NCBI GenBank assembly: GCA_021186555.1
Contig: JAJKFL010000007.1
Span: 31,905,827-31,969,826 of the forward strand
DNA: 64,000 nt
DNA from: Reticulitermes speratus
Lineage: Eukaryota > Arthropoda > Insecta > Blattodea > Rhinotermitidae
Direction: 5' to 3'
Shown piece after piece: positions 32,460 through 43,430 of the stretch (position 1 is its first letter; each line of letters begins with the position of its first letter). The notes beneath the pieces were generated by a model. That model was not told the DNA's origin and did not search any database. It was given only the letters and a program-made list of their open reading frames with translations. Made by a program: the position numbers and the translations under genes.

Positions 32460-33320
32460 CAAATTGATATTCCTAAGGTTACGAAGCAGAAAGAGCATAA
32501 AGGTTTAAACAATGTGACAATAAAACGACAGCTAGTTCCGTTAATATATGAATTGTACTATCGTAGTGTCCTTTTACGCTACAATTCTTGTAGGGACAAC
32601 AAAATTATTTGTAATGGTTGTTAGGCAATTTGTTACTAATCTAACGTCCAGTTTATTGTAAAATGAACAAGTAGCCACTGTGTTTTTTTTTCTGGTTGCC
32701 CTAGCAACCTCTTTCAACCTAGCAGATAAGGAGACATCTTGTGTCATTATTCTCCAGTGTTCTACAGATACTGAATAACATTCAAATACATTTACAGACT
32801 GCATACGAACTTCTGAGTTGGGAGCAACACTAAATACACTTAATGAAGAACGTTAATCTTTTTTTGGTTGCAAATGTACTGAAAATGTGCTGCGCTTTTT
32901 TACAGTTTATAGCAAAACACGGCGAAATTACAATGTAGGCTAGTTTTACCAAATTCATATTAGAATCCATTTATTTCATTTTAAAAAAAGAGAACGGTGT
33001 ATTATTAGTACAACACGTAATTTTCATCACCATAATCATAATCATAATCATAATCCTTATTTGCTGGACGACGTTTGACATAAAAACTGCTAGTCAGAAA
33101 ATTTGAATGGGGAAGACAACTTGGGAGAACTAGGCATAGATGGAAGGGTAATATGAAACAGAATTTAAGGAACTAGCTTATGACGATATAAATTGGATAA
33201 TCAGGCTTCAGATAGGGTTTAGTGTTGGGCTTTTTGAATATGGTTATGAAATTCTGAGTTCCATAACGGTTGAATTGACTCCTTTATTATTAGTTATGAA
33301 AGAGGACTTTACTCCATGAA
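32460..33320. other. No recognised gene; (CATAAT)n at 33033-33052
   Basis: Unclassified AT-rich DNA with a short CATAAT microsatellite. The 76-residue minus frame has no known features. Confidence 0.35.
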
Positions 33321-33329
33321 CTTAGATAT

Positions 33330-33640
33330 TATTTATTTATTCATTCATTCATCCATTCATTCTTCCAAGGTTTTCTCTAATGTGCAATGGTTTTCCTTCG
33401 GCCGAAACTGTTTTTTCACCTTTCCCTCTCTCTATTATCCTCTTCTGTCAGTCCAAGGTTAGACACACTCCGTCTTAATCCATCCATCCATCTTTCTTTG
33501 GGTCTTCCCTTCCTTCCTGATCCCTTTGTTTCCCACTCGAGGAATCTCCTTGGCAATTTATTCCGTGGAATTCTCTTTACGTGTCCAAACAGTTTTTCTT
33601 TAATTGCCTTTAACATATTTTTCCTATAGCCATAGTTACT
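33330..33640 (-). mobile_element. LINE reverse-transcriptase C-terminal fragment
   Basis: The minus-strand frame 33416-33616 reads LFGHVKRIPRNKLPRRFLEW and GRKGRPKERWMDGLRRSV, the typical C-terminal region of arthropod LINE reverse transcriptases (W/LFGHVxRM...GRPxxRW). Downstream on the same strand lies a 3' end with an (ATGA)n-type tail at 33330-33362. It is 5' truncated to under 70 codons. It is a different LINE family from the VMNLRVP one. Confidence 0.75.
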
Positions 33641-33649
33641 CTAACTGCG

Positions 33650-34130
33650 TCGCTTTTAAAAAATGTATTCTTAATATTAATATAATATTAATATCAATAT
33701 TGTTATAGCTAATGTTACTACTGTTGTAAGTAGGACAATGTAATAAATACAGTTGTTAGTCTTAAATATGCATTTGGTTACTAAGAAAGAAAAGAAAAAA
33801 AATTATGATTGAACCAGCAGTAAAATATCACTAACTACAGAACTTTTTAAGTTTAGGAAAATCATTTTGTGACATCTTCAACCTACTTTAGAGTCACGTG
33901 ACACGAGCGATTACACTAATCAATATTTAAATTCAAATATTACGGTCAATACTATTTTAAACATTCGTTTCCTATGCTTTTAAAGAATACATAATTCCTG
34001 ATTTATTTATTAGGCCTATCTATATCTTTCCAAATGCTTATCACAACCTATACAGTGCAGAAATGACTAACGCAGAAAGATTGCATCTAAGCATTGTTAT
34101 CATTTATTAGTTTTTCTATATTTGCTCCCC
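33650..34130. other. No recognised feature
   Basis: AT-rich unclassified sequence. Confidence 0.35.
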
Positions 34131-34133
34131 ACC

Positions 34134-34844
34134 GATGCCAGTGGCCGCGCGGTCTAAGCGTGGGTCTACGGCCGCTCGCCTTCTGTTATTGCCGGTTCGA
34201 ATCCCGCCGGAGGCTTGGATGTCTGTCTCTTGTGAGTGTTGTGTGTTGTCAGGTAGAGGTCTCTGCGTCAGGCTGATCACTCGTCCAGAGGAGTCCTACC
34301 GAATGTGGTGTGTCTGAGTGTGATCGTGAAGCCTAGACCAGTAGTATTCAACCTGGGGTACGCGTACCCCCGGGGGTACGTAAAATTAAAAAAAAATATT
34401 ATTTCATGATAAACACTGAATAATCAGGGCCAGATTTAGGGTTAGCCACAAGAGACCCGGACGTAAGGACATGCGATTTGGGAGCGCCATTTGTTCTCTC
34501 CCTCTCTCTCTCTCTCCTTTATGCGATTCTTATCTGGGCGGCTAGTTTCATTTTATTCCACATAGTGCATATAATGTATTTGTTATTTAATAAATCGACT
34601 CTCCTTTTTCTCATTTAAAACTTATTATTCAATACATTATTTTGGATGTAATTTATTTAACTAATTTTAGATGTAGATTATAGACTGTGTATAACTTGAA
34701 TTATACACCAACAACTTTGAGGGTACAAAGTTGACGAGAAATTATATCTGGGGTTACGCGAACAAAAAAGGTTGAATACCACTGGCCTAGAAAATGAGGA
34801 GGTCCTGGCTCACTAGGGGCAGTTGCGCCATGGGGGAAAAAAAG
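34134..34844 (+). mobile_element. SINE-B interrupted by a hAT element
   Basis: The first part, 34134-34338, has the head GATGCCAGTGGCCGCGCGGT, B box CCGGTTCGAATCCCGCC and body TTGTCAGGTAGAGGTCTCTG. The second part, 34793-34844, is the SINE tail (ATGAGGAGGTCCTGGC, GTTGCGCCATGGGGG, then an A-run). The break is exactly filled by the hAT element. Confidence 0.85.
34339..34784. mobile_element. hAT-type MITE with target duplication
   Basis: TIRs CAGTAGTATTCAACC / GGTTGAATACCACTG; target duplication GCCTAGAC (34331-34338) and GCCTAGAA (34785-34792), 7 of 8. The interior is AT-rich with TACGCGTACCCCCGGGGGTA near the left end. No transposase. Confidence 0.85.
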
Positions 34845-35034
34845 TTTCTCCCCTTAATTTCTCATGGCAAGCCACAGTAAAGAACTCGGTGTCAGACGTC
34901 GTGACGCTAAGGACGCGGTATCCTTATGCAATCACCGTATTTATTTCGTGTCCCTGTGCAACCTTGTCTCTTGTGCGACTTTTCCCGTGGTGAAGGTCCT
35001 GAGCTGACCATCGTGTGTCATTGCGGAACCTGAC

Positions 35035-35180
35035 AATATGCCTCTCTACCCTGTTCACAAGAGCTTGCCACTGGACCCTTCTATGAGCCAGATGAATCCA
35101 GTAAACATCCTCATATCCAGTTTAGTATTATCCTTACATCTCGACTAGGTCTTCTATGTGGTCTGTTTCCAAGAGGTTTA
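35035..35180 (-). mobile_element. LINE 3' region relic
   Basis: CACAAGAGCTTGCCACTGGA, GAGCCAGATGAATCCAGT and TCGACTAGGTCTTCTATGTG are the complement of the last codons of the VMNLRVP LINE ORF. The 3' UTR is missing. Confidence 0.5.
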
Positions 35181-35438
35181 CTGACTTAAATGTTGTATAC
35201 ATTTCTCATTTGCTGCAGTCGTGTCACGTGTCACGTCTACGTGAATTTTCTTGATTTAGTTGCCGTAACGACAAATAGCTGGTCAATTGTATACGTGATT
35301 ACGCTCCTCATTATGCGTTCTCGTGGGTTCACGTTTCGTCTCACCGCTCTTTAGAAATACTCGTAGCAGATTGGTATTTGTAATTGACACAGTATGTTCT
35401 CTGTTAGGTAGGAACTGTGTTTTTACGTATTTATATAA
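35180..35438. other. No recognised feature
   Basis: Unclassified sequence before the 35-bp satellite. Confidence 0.3.
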
Positions 35439-36695
35439 TTTCACGTTGTGTTCACCGTGCATCTTGGCATTAATTTCACGTTGTGTTCACCGCGCATCTT
35501 GACATTAATTTCACGTTGTGTTCACCGTCCATCTTGACATTAATTTCACGTTGTGTTCACCGCGCATCTTGACATTAATTTCACGTTGTGTTCACCGTGC
35601 ATCTTGACATTAATTTCACGTTGTGTTCACCGTGCATCTTGACATTAATTTCACGTTGTGTTCACCGTCCATCTTGACATTAATTTCACGTTGTGTTCAC
35701 CGCGCATCTTGACATTAATTTCACGTTGTGTTCACCGTGCATCTTGACATTAATTTCACGTTGTGTTCACCGCGCATCTTGACATTAATTTCACGTTGTG
35801 TTCACCGTGCATCTTGACATTAATTTCACGTTGTGTTCACCGTCCATCTTGACATTAATTTCACGTTGTGTTCACCGTCCATCTTGACATTAATTTCACG
35901 TTGTGTTCACCGTGCATCTTGACATTAATTTCACGTTGTGTTCACCGTGCATCTTGACATTAATTTCACGTTGTGTTCACCGTGCATCTTGACATTAATT
36001 TCACGTTGTGTTCACCGTGCATCTTGACATTAATTTCACGTTGTGTTCACCGTGCATCTTGACATTAATTTCACGTTGTGTTCACCGTCCATCTTGACAT
36101 TAATTTCACGTTGTGTTCACCGCGCATCTTGACATTAATTTCACGTTGTGTTCACCGTGCATCTTGACATTAATTTCACGTTGTGTTCACCGTGCATCTT
36201 GACATTAATGTCACGTTGTGTTCACCGTGCATCTTGACATTAATTCACGTTGTGTTCACCGTGCATCTTGACATTAATTTCACGTTGTGTTCACCGTGCA
36301 TCTTGACATTAATTTCACGTTGTGTTCACCGTGCATCTTGACATTAATTTCACGTTGTGTTCACCGCATCTTGACATTAATTTCACGTTGTGTTCACCGC
36401 GCATCTTGACATTAATTTCACGTTGTGTTCACCGTGCATCTTGACATTAATTTCACGTTGTGTTCACCGTGCATCTTGACATTAATGTCACGTTGTGTTC
36501 ACCGTGCATCTTGACATTAATTTCACGTTGTGTTCACCGTGCATCTTGACATTAATTTCACGTTGTGTTCACCGTGCATCTTGACATTAATTTCACGTTG
36601 TGTTCACCGTGCATCTTGACATTAATGTCACGTTGTGTTCACCGTGCATCTTGACATTAATGTCACGTTGTGTTCACCGTGCATCTTGACATTAA
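35439..36695 (+). repeat. 35-bp satellite, about 36 copies, built on the hammerhead-element box
   Basis: Unit TTTCACGTTGTGTTC + ACCGTGCATCTTGACATTAA, 35 bp, repeated about 36 times with only G/C/T changes in the CCGTGCAT box (CCGTCCAT, CCGCGCAT) and rare single-base indels. The last unit runs directly into a Penelope-like element (AACCAACAAATGCAC at 36709), so every unit is a copy of that element's box end plus flank. Confidence 0.92.
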
Positions 36696-36870
36696 TTTTC
36701 AGTTTTTTAACCAACAAATGCACTTTTTATTTTCGTATTTCCGTTCAATTCACCCTACATATGTTTCGGCCGTAACTCTGCCATCATCACGGTACATTGA
36801 TAAGTTCATTTCACTGTTCACCGGTCCATTTGGTATTATATATATTGATATATTGTATTATATGTAATGT
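36670..36870 (-). mobile_element. Penelope-like element next to the satellite
   Basis: The box at the end of the last satellite unit is followed by TTTTAACCAACAAATGCACT and a minus-strand hammerhead-like motif at 36752-36793. The opposite arm is not recognisable. Confidence 0.65.
36752..36793 (-). ncRNA. Hammerhead-like motif, decayed core
   Basis: Minus strand layout: stem I ACC/GGGU, a core close to CUGAUGA, stem II GGC...GCC-like pairing, GAAA, stem III CAUAUG, UA. Probably inactive as written. Confidence 0.5.
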
Positions 36871-36963
36871 TTAGGCAACGAAGTTTTTAGATGGGTGTTT
36901 GAGACATGAGCTCTGAACAGGGCTACACTGGCTCAGAGATGTCCTTGTACGTAGATTTAATAC

Positions 36964-37140
36964 ATGACACCGTGTTGACTGGTAATGGGTTACCGACATT
37001 TGGGGAGGAGCTTGCTGCCTCCACCTTTAGGGTAGTCCAAAAAGGGTAACGAGCTGAGAAGAAATGATTGCATTTTACTGGTCTTGGACTACAGCAAGCT
37101 GCTTCGAAATATGAGTAATTACCGGTCAACACGGTGTCAT
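36964..37140. mobile_element. Short inverted-repeat element
   Basis: TIRs ATGACACCGTGTTGACTGGT (36964) and ACCGGTCAACACGGTGTCAT (ending 37140), 23 bp with few mismatches. The interior holds GGGTTACCGACATTTGGGG and an inner repeat AGCTTGCTG / CAGCAAGCTGC. Same broad family as 60610-60790. No coding content. Confidence 0.7.
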
Positions 37141-37234
37141 ATTCAGGATGTAATTTTTATCAATGAGGTTCTGAAAAAAATCAAGTCATGCAACTTTGCT
37201 TAAAAACAGTAAATTTGAAGATTCGTATCTTCTG

Positions 37235-37312
37235 TGATGTTACGCCGTGTCAGCTGGCGTTTCAAAAGATCGTAGGGCTTCCTTCTTCAGGGTCAAGAAG
37301 ATACAAATGAAG
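37235..37312 (+). mobile_element. Inverted-repeat family fragment
   Basis: GTTACGCCGTGTCAGCTGGC, GTTTCAAAAGATCGTAGGGC and CTTCTTCAGGGTCAAGAAG. A related inverted piece is at 51770-51805 (ACACGGCGTAACATTTCAGA, AGATCGTAG). Confidence 0.45.
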
Positions 37313-37342
37313 GAAATTTATTAACTAACTAACTAACTAACT

Positions 37343-37632
37343 GGGGCACACGGTGGCGCAGTTGGTTGAGACACTGCGCTACAAGCCGGAAAGTCGCGGG
37401 TTCGATTCCCGATATTGACATAATCCTTCCTGCCGCACTATGGCTCTGGGGTCGACTCAGCCTGGAACAGAAATGAGTACCAGGAATATTTCCTGGGGTA
37501 CAGGCGGCCGGTGCGTAGGGCTGACAATCTTACCACCTTCATGTGCCGAATGTCTAGAAATTCTGGGAGCCTCAACCTCCTGGAACCCTAAGGGCCTGTC
37601 CAGGCCTGTACAGGGATTGCTTTGCCTTTACC
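37343..37632 (+). mobile_element. tRNA-derived SINE-D inserted in a LINE (TAAC)n tail
   Basis: CACACGGTGGCGCAGTTGGT (A box), GCGGGTTCGATTCCCGA (B box), CAGAAATGAGTACCAGGAAT, CCGGTGCGTAGGGCTGAC, AATGTCTAGAAATTCTGGG, tail TTTGCCTTTACC. (CTAA)n flanks both sides (37320-37342, 37632-37658), so it landed in the microsatellite tail of the LINE fragment at 37637. Confidence 0.88.
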
Positions 37633-37636
37633 TAAC

Positions 37637-37862
37637 TAACTAACTAACTAACTAACTCCGTAGCAGAGTCCTTCTTGAGAAGCTAACGGTTCCTCACTTA
37701 GTCAGGAAATTTCCTGCATATGATGGAATAAAAAGGTTCATTACCGCATTCACAACAGCCCGCCACTTGTTCCAATCCTGAGCCAGATCAATTCACCTCT
37801 CTCATCCTATTTATTTAAGATCCAATTTAATGTTATCCTACCACCTACGCCTAGGTAAGAAA
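37637..37862 (-). mobile_element. LINE 3' end
   Basis: Minus strand: (TAAC)n tail, GCAGAGTCCTTCTTGAGAAG, ATATGATGGAATAAAAAGG, CACAACAGCCCGCCACTTGT, CCTGAGCCAGATCAATTC, CCACCTACGCCTAGG. Confidence 0.75.
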
Positions 37863-38004
37863 ATTTGTCAGCTAAATTAGTATGAAGTGCTCAAAGAATG
37901 CTGTTTGTAACTGTAGTTAATTGGTTATTAATTATGTAGTTGGTTGGTTAGATGTGCATTTATTTCCTGAAGATGGAGACTGACCATAATTAGTGTGTCC
38001 CTGT

Positions 38005-38480
38005 CCCTCCCCGATAAGTCGGTCCCTGTCACCACGGTAAGTCGGTCCCTGTCACCACGGTAAGTCGGTCCCTGTCACCACGATAAGTCGGTCCCTGTCA
38101 CCACGGTAAGTCGGTCCCTGTCACCACGATAAGTCGGTCCCTGTCACACGGTAAGTCGGTCCCTGTCACTACGGTAAGTCGGTCCCTGTCACCACGATAA
38201 GTCGGTCCCTGTCACCACGATAAGTCGGTCCCTGTCACCACGTAAGTCGTCCTGTCACACGATAAGTCGGTCCCTGTCACCACGGTAAGTCGGTCCCTGT
38301 CACCACGATAAGTCGGTCCCTGTCACTACGATAAGTCGGTCCCTGTCACCACGGCATGGCGCGTCCTCGGGTTGCGGATGGAGGAACGGCCTGCGGATAT
38401 GGAGGGTAGCTGCGAATATGCTGTCGCGGACGGGCATGTCCAATTTCGTACACGGTTTATGGCCTACCCTTCGGGAGGAA
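38005..38480 (-). repeat. Inverted copy of the repeat with 23-bp minisatellite (about 15 copies)
   Basis: 38011-38356 repeats GATAAGTCGGTCCCTGTCAC plus CAC (23 bp) with a few short units. 38357-38480 (GGCATGGCGCGTCCTCGG, GGAACGGCCTGCGGATATGG) is the reverse complement of the body at 8790-8872. The same junction in both places shows one ancestral element. Confidence 0.85.
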
Positions 38481-39165
38481 AAAGGTCATATCCAAATTCG
38501 TTCACAGCCAGCAGGTATAGTATACGATTTCGCACACGGTCAATCCCTTACCCCTCGGGAGGAAAAAAGTTCGTGTGCATGTTTGAAATGAAGTTGACTG
38601 AATTTAATGAGAAGTCCTGTATTAAAACTTTGTACTAATATGACCATTTTTTATCAAGCAATGTAGCCTTAATTTATATGTTATGTACCGTGCATTTTAT
38701 CATAGTGAAGCCCTTGCTCTCCACTGCACAGCTAGCCAGCTTGTATTACTGTGTATCACCCTTCTCATCATCCTGACAAAATCTCCAGTTAGTTAAATAC
38801 CACGAGATGCAGTGACCTCTTTGGTGCCCAGACCGGGATATGAAGTGGTGACGTCAGAACACCGACGACGCAGTGCATGAACGAGTGAAGGGCCAGCTGA
38901 TCCTCTTACCTATCTGCTTATCGCTGTCAGAATAAGAACAGTGACAGCTACAAACTGTGAGCGGAGAAGGTAAGAGCAGGGATCAGTTAGGGACAGTAAT
39001 CGAACTTGATTGGTTGAATAAAAAAAAAGTAACATGTTAATAGAAACTAATTGGCTAAACATGTTGGCGGAAAGGGGTGAAAACAAAGGTTACGTCATTC
39101 AAGCTGACCAAGTATGATTTGGCAACCGCATACCTGGACACCTCGGTATTGTTTTTTATTGACGG
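38480..39165. other. Unclassified; isolated CCGTGCAT box at 38688
   Basis: ATGTACCGTGCATTTTATCA at 38681-38700 matches the hammerhead-element box, but no terminal repeat or ribozyme follows. 38460-38640 continues the 38 kb repeat (CACGGTCAATCCCTTACC). Nothing else is recognised. Confidence 0.4.
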
Positions 39166-39169
39166 GAAT

Positions 39170-39378
39170 ATTTTTCATGGCGCAACAGCCCATACGGGGC
39201 CAGGGCCTCCTCATTGTCGAGGCTTCACGATCGCACTCAGACACACCGCACTCGGTAGGACTCCTCTTGACGAGAGATATCCATGCCCCTGGCGGGATTC
39301 GAAGCCACAGTCCCAGCAAGAGAGCGGCCGCAGATCCACAACTTGACCGTGCGGCCATTGGGATCGGCGCTGTTGACG
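39170..39378 (-). mobile_element. tRNA-derived SINE-B
   Basis: Minus strand: tail TCATGGCGCAACAGCCC, body CACTCGGTAGGACTCCTCTT, B-box complement GGCGGGATTCGAAGCCAC and A-box complement ACCGTGCGGCCATTGGGATC. Part of the body is deleted. Confidence 0.75.
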
Positions 39379-39424
39379 GGGATGCAAACATGAACAATAG
39401 CCGTGAACGAAAACGGATATACCA

Positions 39425-39760
39425 TAAAAGGGGCTTGAGAACTAGCTGCTTATCTCGTGAACGAAATTGGACATGATATTGAACCCTGCAATAAACCGTG
39501 AACGAAATCGGACGTCCCCGTCGCGGACAGCCGACAAGGGGTGGTCCTCCAGCTTGGGGGTTGGGCGAGGTGCTAACAACTCCTCACCGTAAAAAATTAC
39601 CATGTTACGAAACACTACAAAGAGCCTCGGACCTGCGGGCTCTTGTGAGTGCGGTAATGAACCTTCGGGTTCCACAAAACGCGGGGAATTTCTTGACTAG
39701 CTGACGACCTGTTAGCTTCTCAAGAAGGACTGTGCTCCATGGAGTTAGTTAGTTAGGAGA
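39425..39760 (+). mobile_element. LINE 3' end with attached repeat body
   Basis: 39430-39625 is the minisatellite-bearing repeat body (ACAGCCGACAAGGGGTGGTC, CTTGGGGGTTGGGCGAGGTG) without the minisatellite. 39625-39752 is the plus-strand LINE end: CGGGCTCTTGTGAGTGCGGT, AATGAACCTTCGGGTTCC (…VMNLRVP), 3' UTR AGAAGGACTGTGCTCCATGG and a short (TTAG)n tail. The body replaces upstream LINE coding sequence, as at 8672. Confidence 0.75.
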
Positions 39761-40795
39761 CTGAAGTTTCGTACAAGCGTTCGTAACCTAGTACGAAATT
39801 CATCGTATCGTAATTCGGAATGGAAGAGTCTACATCACTGTTTGGCTACCTAATTGGTTAGCTCTTAACGGAGTTTGCTGGACTGTTAAGCAGTGACTCC
39901 TCTAATGCGTTATAACGTTAATCACCAGCTCTACTTTCAGTTGCGTTACTGTTAACATTAGAAAACAAACGAACATTAGAGTTCTCCACAGCAGCAAGAC
40001 GAAACGTATCGAGATATTTTTTCTCTCTCGCTCTCCGGCAGCGAGAAATGCGGATGGATACGTCACGCTCGTCCTGCTTCACTCTCTCCTCTTCTAATTT
40101 TATTATGTAATTCGAAACGTAATAGTTCTGACGTAGATGTTTTTAGTTCCAATAATATTTCCCCCTCCCCAGTCTTTCCCCTCTTACCATCTTTCTTTCA
40201 CTCGACGCTACGTTGCCAGCGCTACCCTTACACAACAAATCGCTGCGTCTTACACAATGGAAAGTGAGAGTGAACGCATGGCAACGTAGTTTGCTCATTC
40301 CAAGTTTTGTGTTTGGCTTTCTTCTTGTTCTTCTTGCATGTCTGTGAACTAATTCTGTGGACATCTTGCTTTGAACAGCAGAGTTGGTTCACACGGTTTT
40401 CTGCAGTTGGGATGACACAAGGCAAGTCTTATCCCCGACACATCGAGTTGCAAATTTATTCAAGCTTTTTTCAAGGCTGCAGGCAGGAATATGCTTCATG
40501 TGCAACAGATAATCCGTACAGAGCTAACAAACCTAGTAACAGATGGGTGAGGAAAATCACATAATGAGGACCTTCATGTTTTATTGTCATTATCTTCTTC
40601 GTGTGACTCGACCAAGGATGGGAAAGTAAGCGGGGACATGCAGCACGCAAGGAGGCCATGAGATTCGTACAAAATTTTACGCACAAATCTTGATTATGGT
40701 GATAGATTAATTTAATCCCTTAAATACCAAATAAAGTGAAAGTATTTCCTATCCCAATTCTCCCCAATTTCCGAAAGAGCATAGCTTTTTGGACG
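39760..40795. other. No recognised gene
   Basis: Contains overlapping unremarkable frames (up to 85 residues) with no domain. It is repeat-poor relative to the flanks. Confidence 0.35.
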
Positions 40796-40797
40796 TT

Positions 40798-40988
40798 CTC
40801 AGGCTTTGCCCAATTGTCCTTCTGTTAAAAGCATCATGTAGATAAAGAAAGAGTATGGAGCAGTGGTGGAATGGTATTGACAAGGGGAAACCGCAGAACT
40901 AGGGGGGAATGCCCGTTTCAGTGCCAATTTGTCCACCACAAATGTCACGTGGACTGGCCCGGGTTCGAGCCCGGGCCTCTTCAGTTTA
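40798..40988 (-). mobile_element. tRNA-derived SINE-C
   Basis: Minus strand: head CCGGGTTCGAGCCCGGGCC at the right end, CATTTGTGGTGGACAAATTG, GGTTTCCCCTTGTCAATACC, ACCACTGCTCCATACTC. Its 5' end joins satellite array B. Confidence 0.75.
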
Positions 40989-40999
40989 AAGCCGAACAT

Positions 41000-43430
41000 A
41001 ACTGTATTGTGTTTAAAGATTCCTACCGCGCAGTAAACACACTCCGTCTCAGTTATACAAACCAGTCAGTTAATGTTGTACAGTGAAATAATCGCTGTTT
41101 GTTCTGAGATCCACACAAAACACATAAATACACTGTGTTGGCAGAACGTAGAATTGTTGAATGTTAAACTGGTGGTACATATAGTAACCACAGGGCTTTA
41201 GAGGGTTCTGATATAAACACTCAGTCCGTACCGCGCAGTAAACACACTCCGTCCATTACACAAATAAATTTTTATACAAAACACATAATCATCAGTTAAT
41301 GTAGTTATACCAGTTGTAATAATAATCGCTGTTTGTTCTGAGATCCACACAAAACACATAAATACAGTCCGTACCGCGCAGTAAACACACTCCGTCTCAG
41401 TTATACAAACCAGTCAGTTAATGCTGTACAGTGAAATAATCGCTGTTTGTTCTGAGATCCACACAAAACACATAAATACAGTCCGTACCGCGCAGTAAAC
41501 ACACTCCGTCTCAGTTATACAAACCAGTCAGTTAATGCTGTACAGTGAAATAATCGCTGTTTGTTCTGAGATCCACACAAAACACATAAATACACTGTGT
41601 TGGCAGAACGTAGAATTGTTGAATGTTAAACTGGTGGTACATATAGTAACCACAGGGCTTTAGAGGGTTCTGATATAAACACTCAGTCCGTACCGCGCAG
41701 TAAACACACTCCGTCTCAATTATACAAACCAGTCAGTTAATGTTGTACAGTGAAATAATCGCTGTTTGTTCTGAGATCCACACAAAACACATAAATACAG
41801 TCCGTACCGCGCAGTAAACACACTCCGTCTCAGTTATACAAACCAATCAGTTAATGTTGTACAGTGAAATAATCGCTGTTTGTTCTGAGATCCACACAAA
41901 ACACATAAATACAGTCCGTACCGCGCAGTAAACACACTCCGTCTCAGTTATACAAACCAGTCAGTTAATGCTGTACAGTGAAATAATCGCTGTTTGTTCT
42001 GAGATCCACACAAAACACATAAATACAGTCCGTACCGCGCAGTAAACACACTCCGTCTCAGTTATACAAACCAGTCAGTTAATGCTGTACAGTGAAATAA
42101 TCGCTGTTTGTTCTGAGATCCACACAAAACACATAAATACACTGTGTTGGCAGAACGTAGAATTGTTGAATGTTAAACTGGTGGTACATATAGTAACCAC
42201 AGGGCTTTAGAGGGTTCTGATATAAACACTCAGTCCGTACCGCGCAGTAAAACACACTCCGTCTCAATTATACAAACCAGTCAGTTAATGTTGTACAGTG
42301 AAATAATCGCTGTTTGTTCTGAGATCCACACAAAGCACATAAATACAGTCCGTACCGCGCAGTAAACACACTCCGTCTCAGTTATACAAACCAAGTCAGT
42401 TAATGTTGTACAGTGAAATAATCGCTGTTTGTTCTGAGATCCACACAAAACACATAAATACAGTCCGTACCGCGCAGTAAACACACTCCGTCTCAGTTAT
42501 ACAAACCAGTCAGTTAATGCTGTACAGTGAAATAATCGCTGTTTGTTCTGAGATCCACACAAAACACATAAATACAGTCCGTACCGCGCAGTAAACACAC
42601 TCCGTCTCAGTTATACAAACCAGTCAGTTAATGCTGTACAGTGAAATAATCGCTGTTTGTTCTGAGATCCACACAAAACACATAAATACACTGTGTTGGC
42701 AGAACGTAGAATTGTTGAATGTTAAACTGGTGGTACATATAGTAACCACAGGGCTTTAGAGGGTTCTGATATAAACACTCAGTCCGTACCGCGCAGTAAA
42801 CACACTCCGTCTCAATTATACAAACCAGTCAGTTAATGTTGTACAGTGAAATAATCGCTGTTTGTTCTGAGATCCACACAAAACCATAAATACAGTCCGT
42901 ACCGCGCAGTAAACACACTCCGTCTCAGTTATACAAACCAGTCAGTTAATGTTGTACAGGAAATAATCGCTGTTTGTTCTGAGATCCACACAAAACACAT
43001 AAATACAGTCCGTACCGCGCAGTAAACACACTCCGTCTCAGTTATACAAACCAGTCAGTTAATGTTGTACAGCGAAATAATCGCTGTTTGTTCCGAGATC
43101 CACACAAAACGCATAAATACAGTCCGTACCGCGCAGTAAACACACTCCGTCTCAGTTATACAAACCAGTCAGTTAATGTTGTACAGTGAAATAATCGCTG
43201 TTTGTTCTGAGATCCACACAAAAACACATAAATACAGTCCGTACCGCGCAGTAAACACACTCCGTCTCAGTTATACAAACCAGTCAGTTAATGCTGTACA
43301 GTGAAATAATCGCTGTTTGTTCTGAGATCCACACAAAACACATAAATACACTGTGTGGGCAGAACGTAGAATTGTTGAATGTTAAACATGGCGGTACATA
43401 TAGTAACCACTGGGCTTTAAAGGGTTAAAG
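41000..43430 (-). repeat. 114/205-bp composite satellite, array B (inverted)
   Basis: Reverse complement of array A. Long units start at 41131, 41592, 42140, 42690 and 43350 (ACTGTGTTGGCAGAACG). Spacings of 548 and 550 equal one long plus three short units, and 660 equals one long plus four short, so a higher-order repeat exists. The first block is irregular near 41254-41330. Confidence 0.9.

Noticed and set aside
35439-36695. CRISPR-like array (regular 35-bp repeats)
   Set aside because: No unique spacers; it is a continuous satellite in an animal genome.
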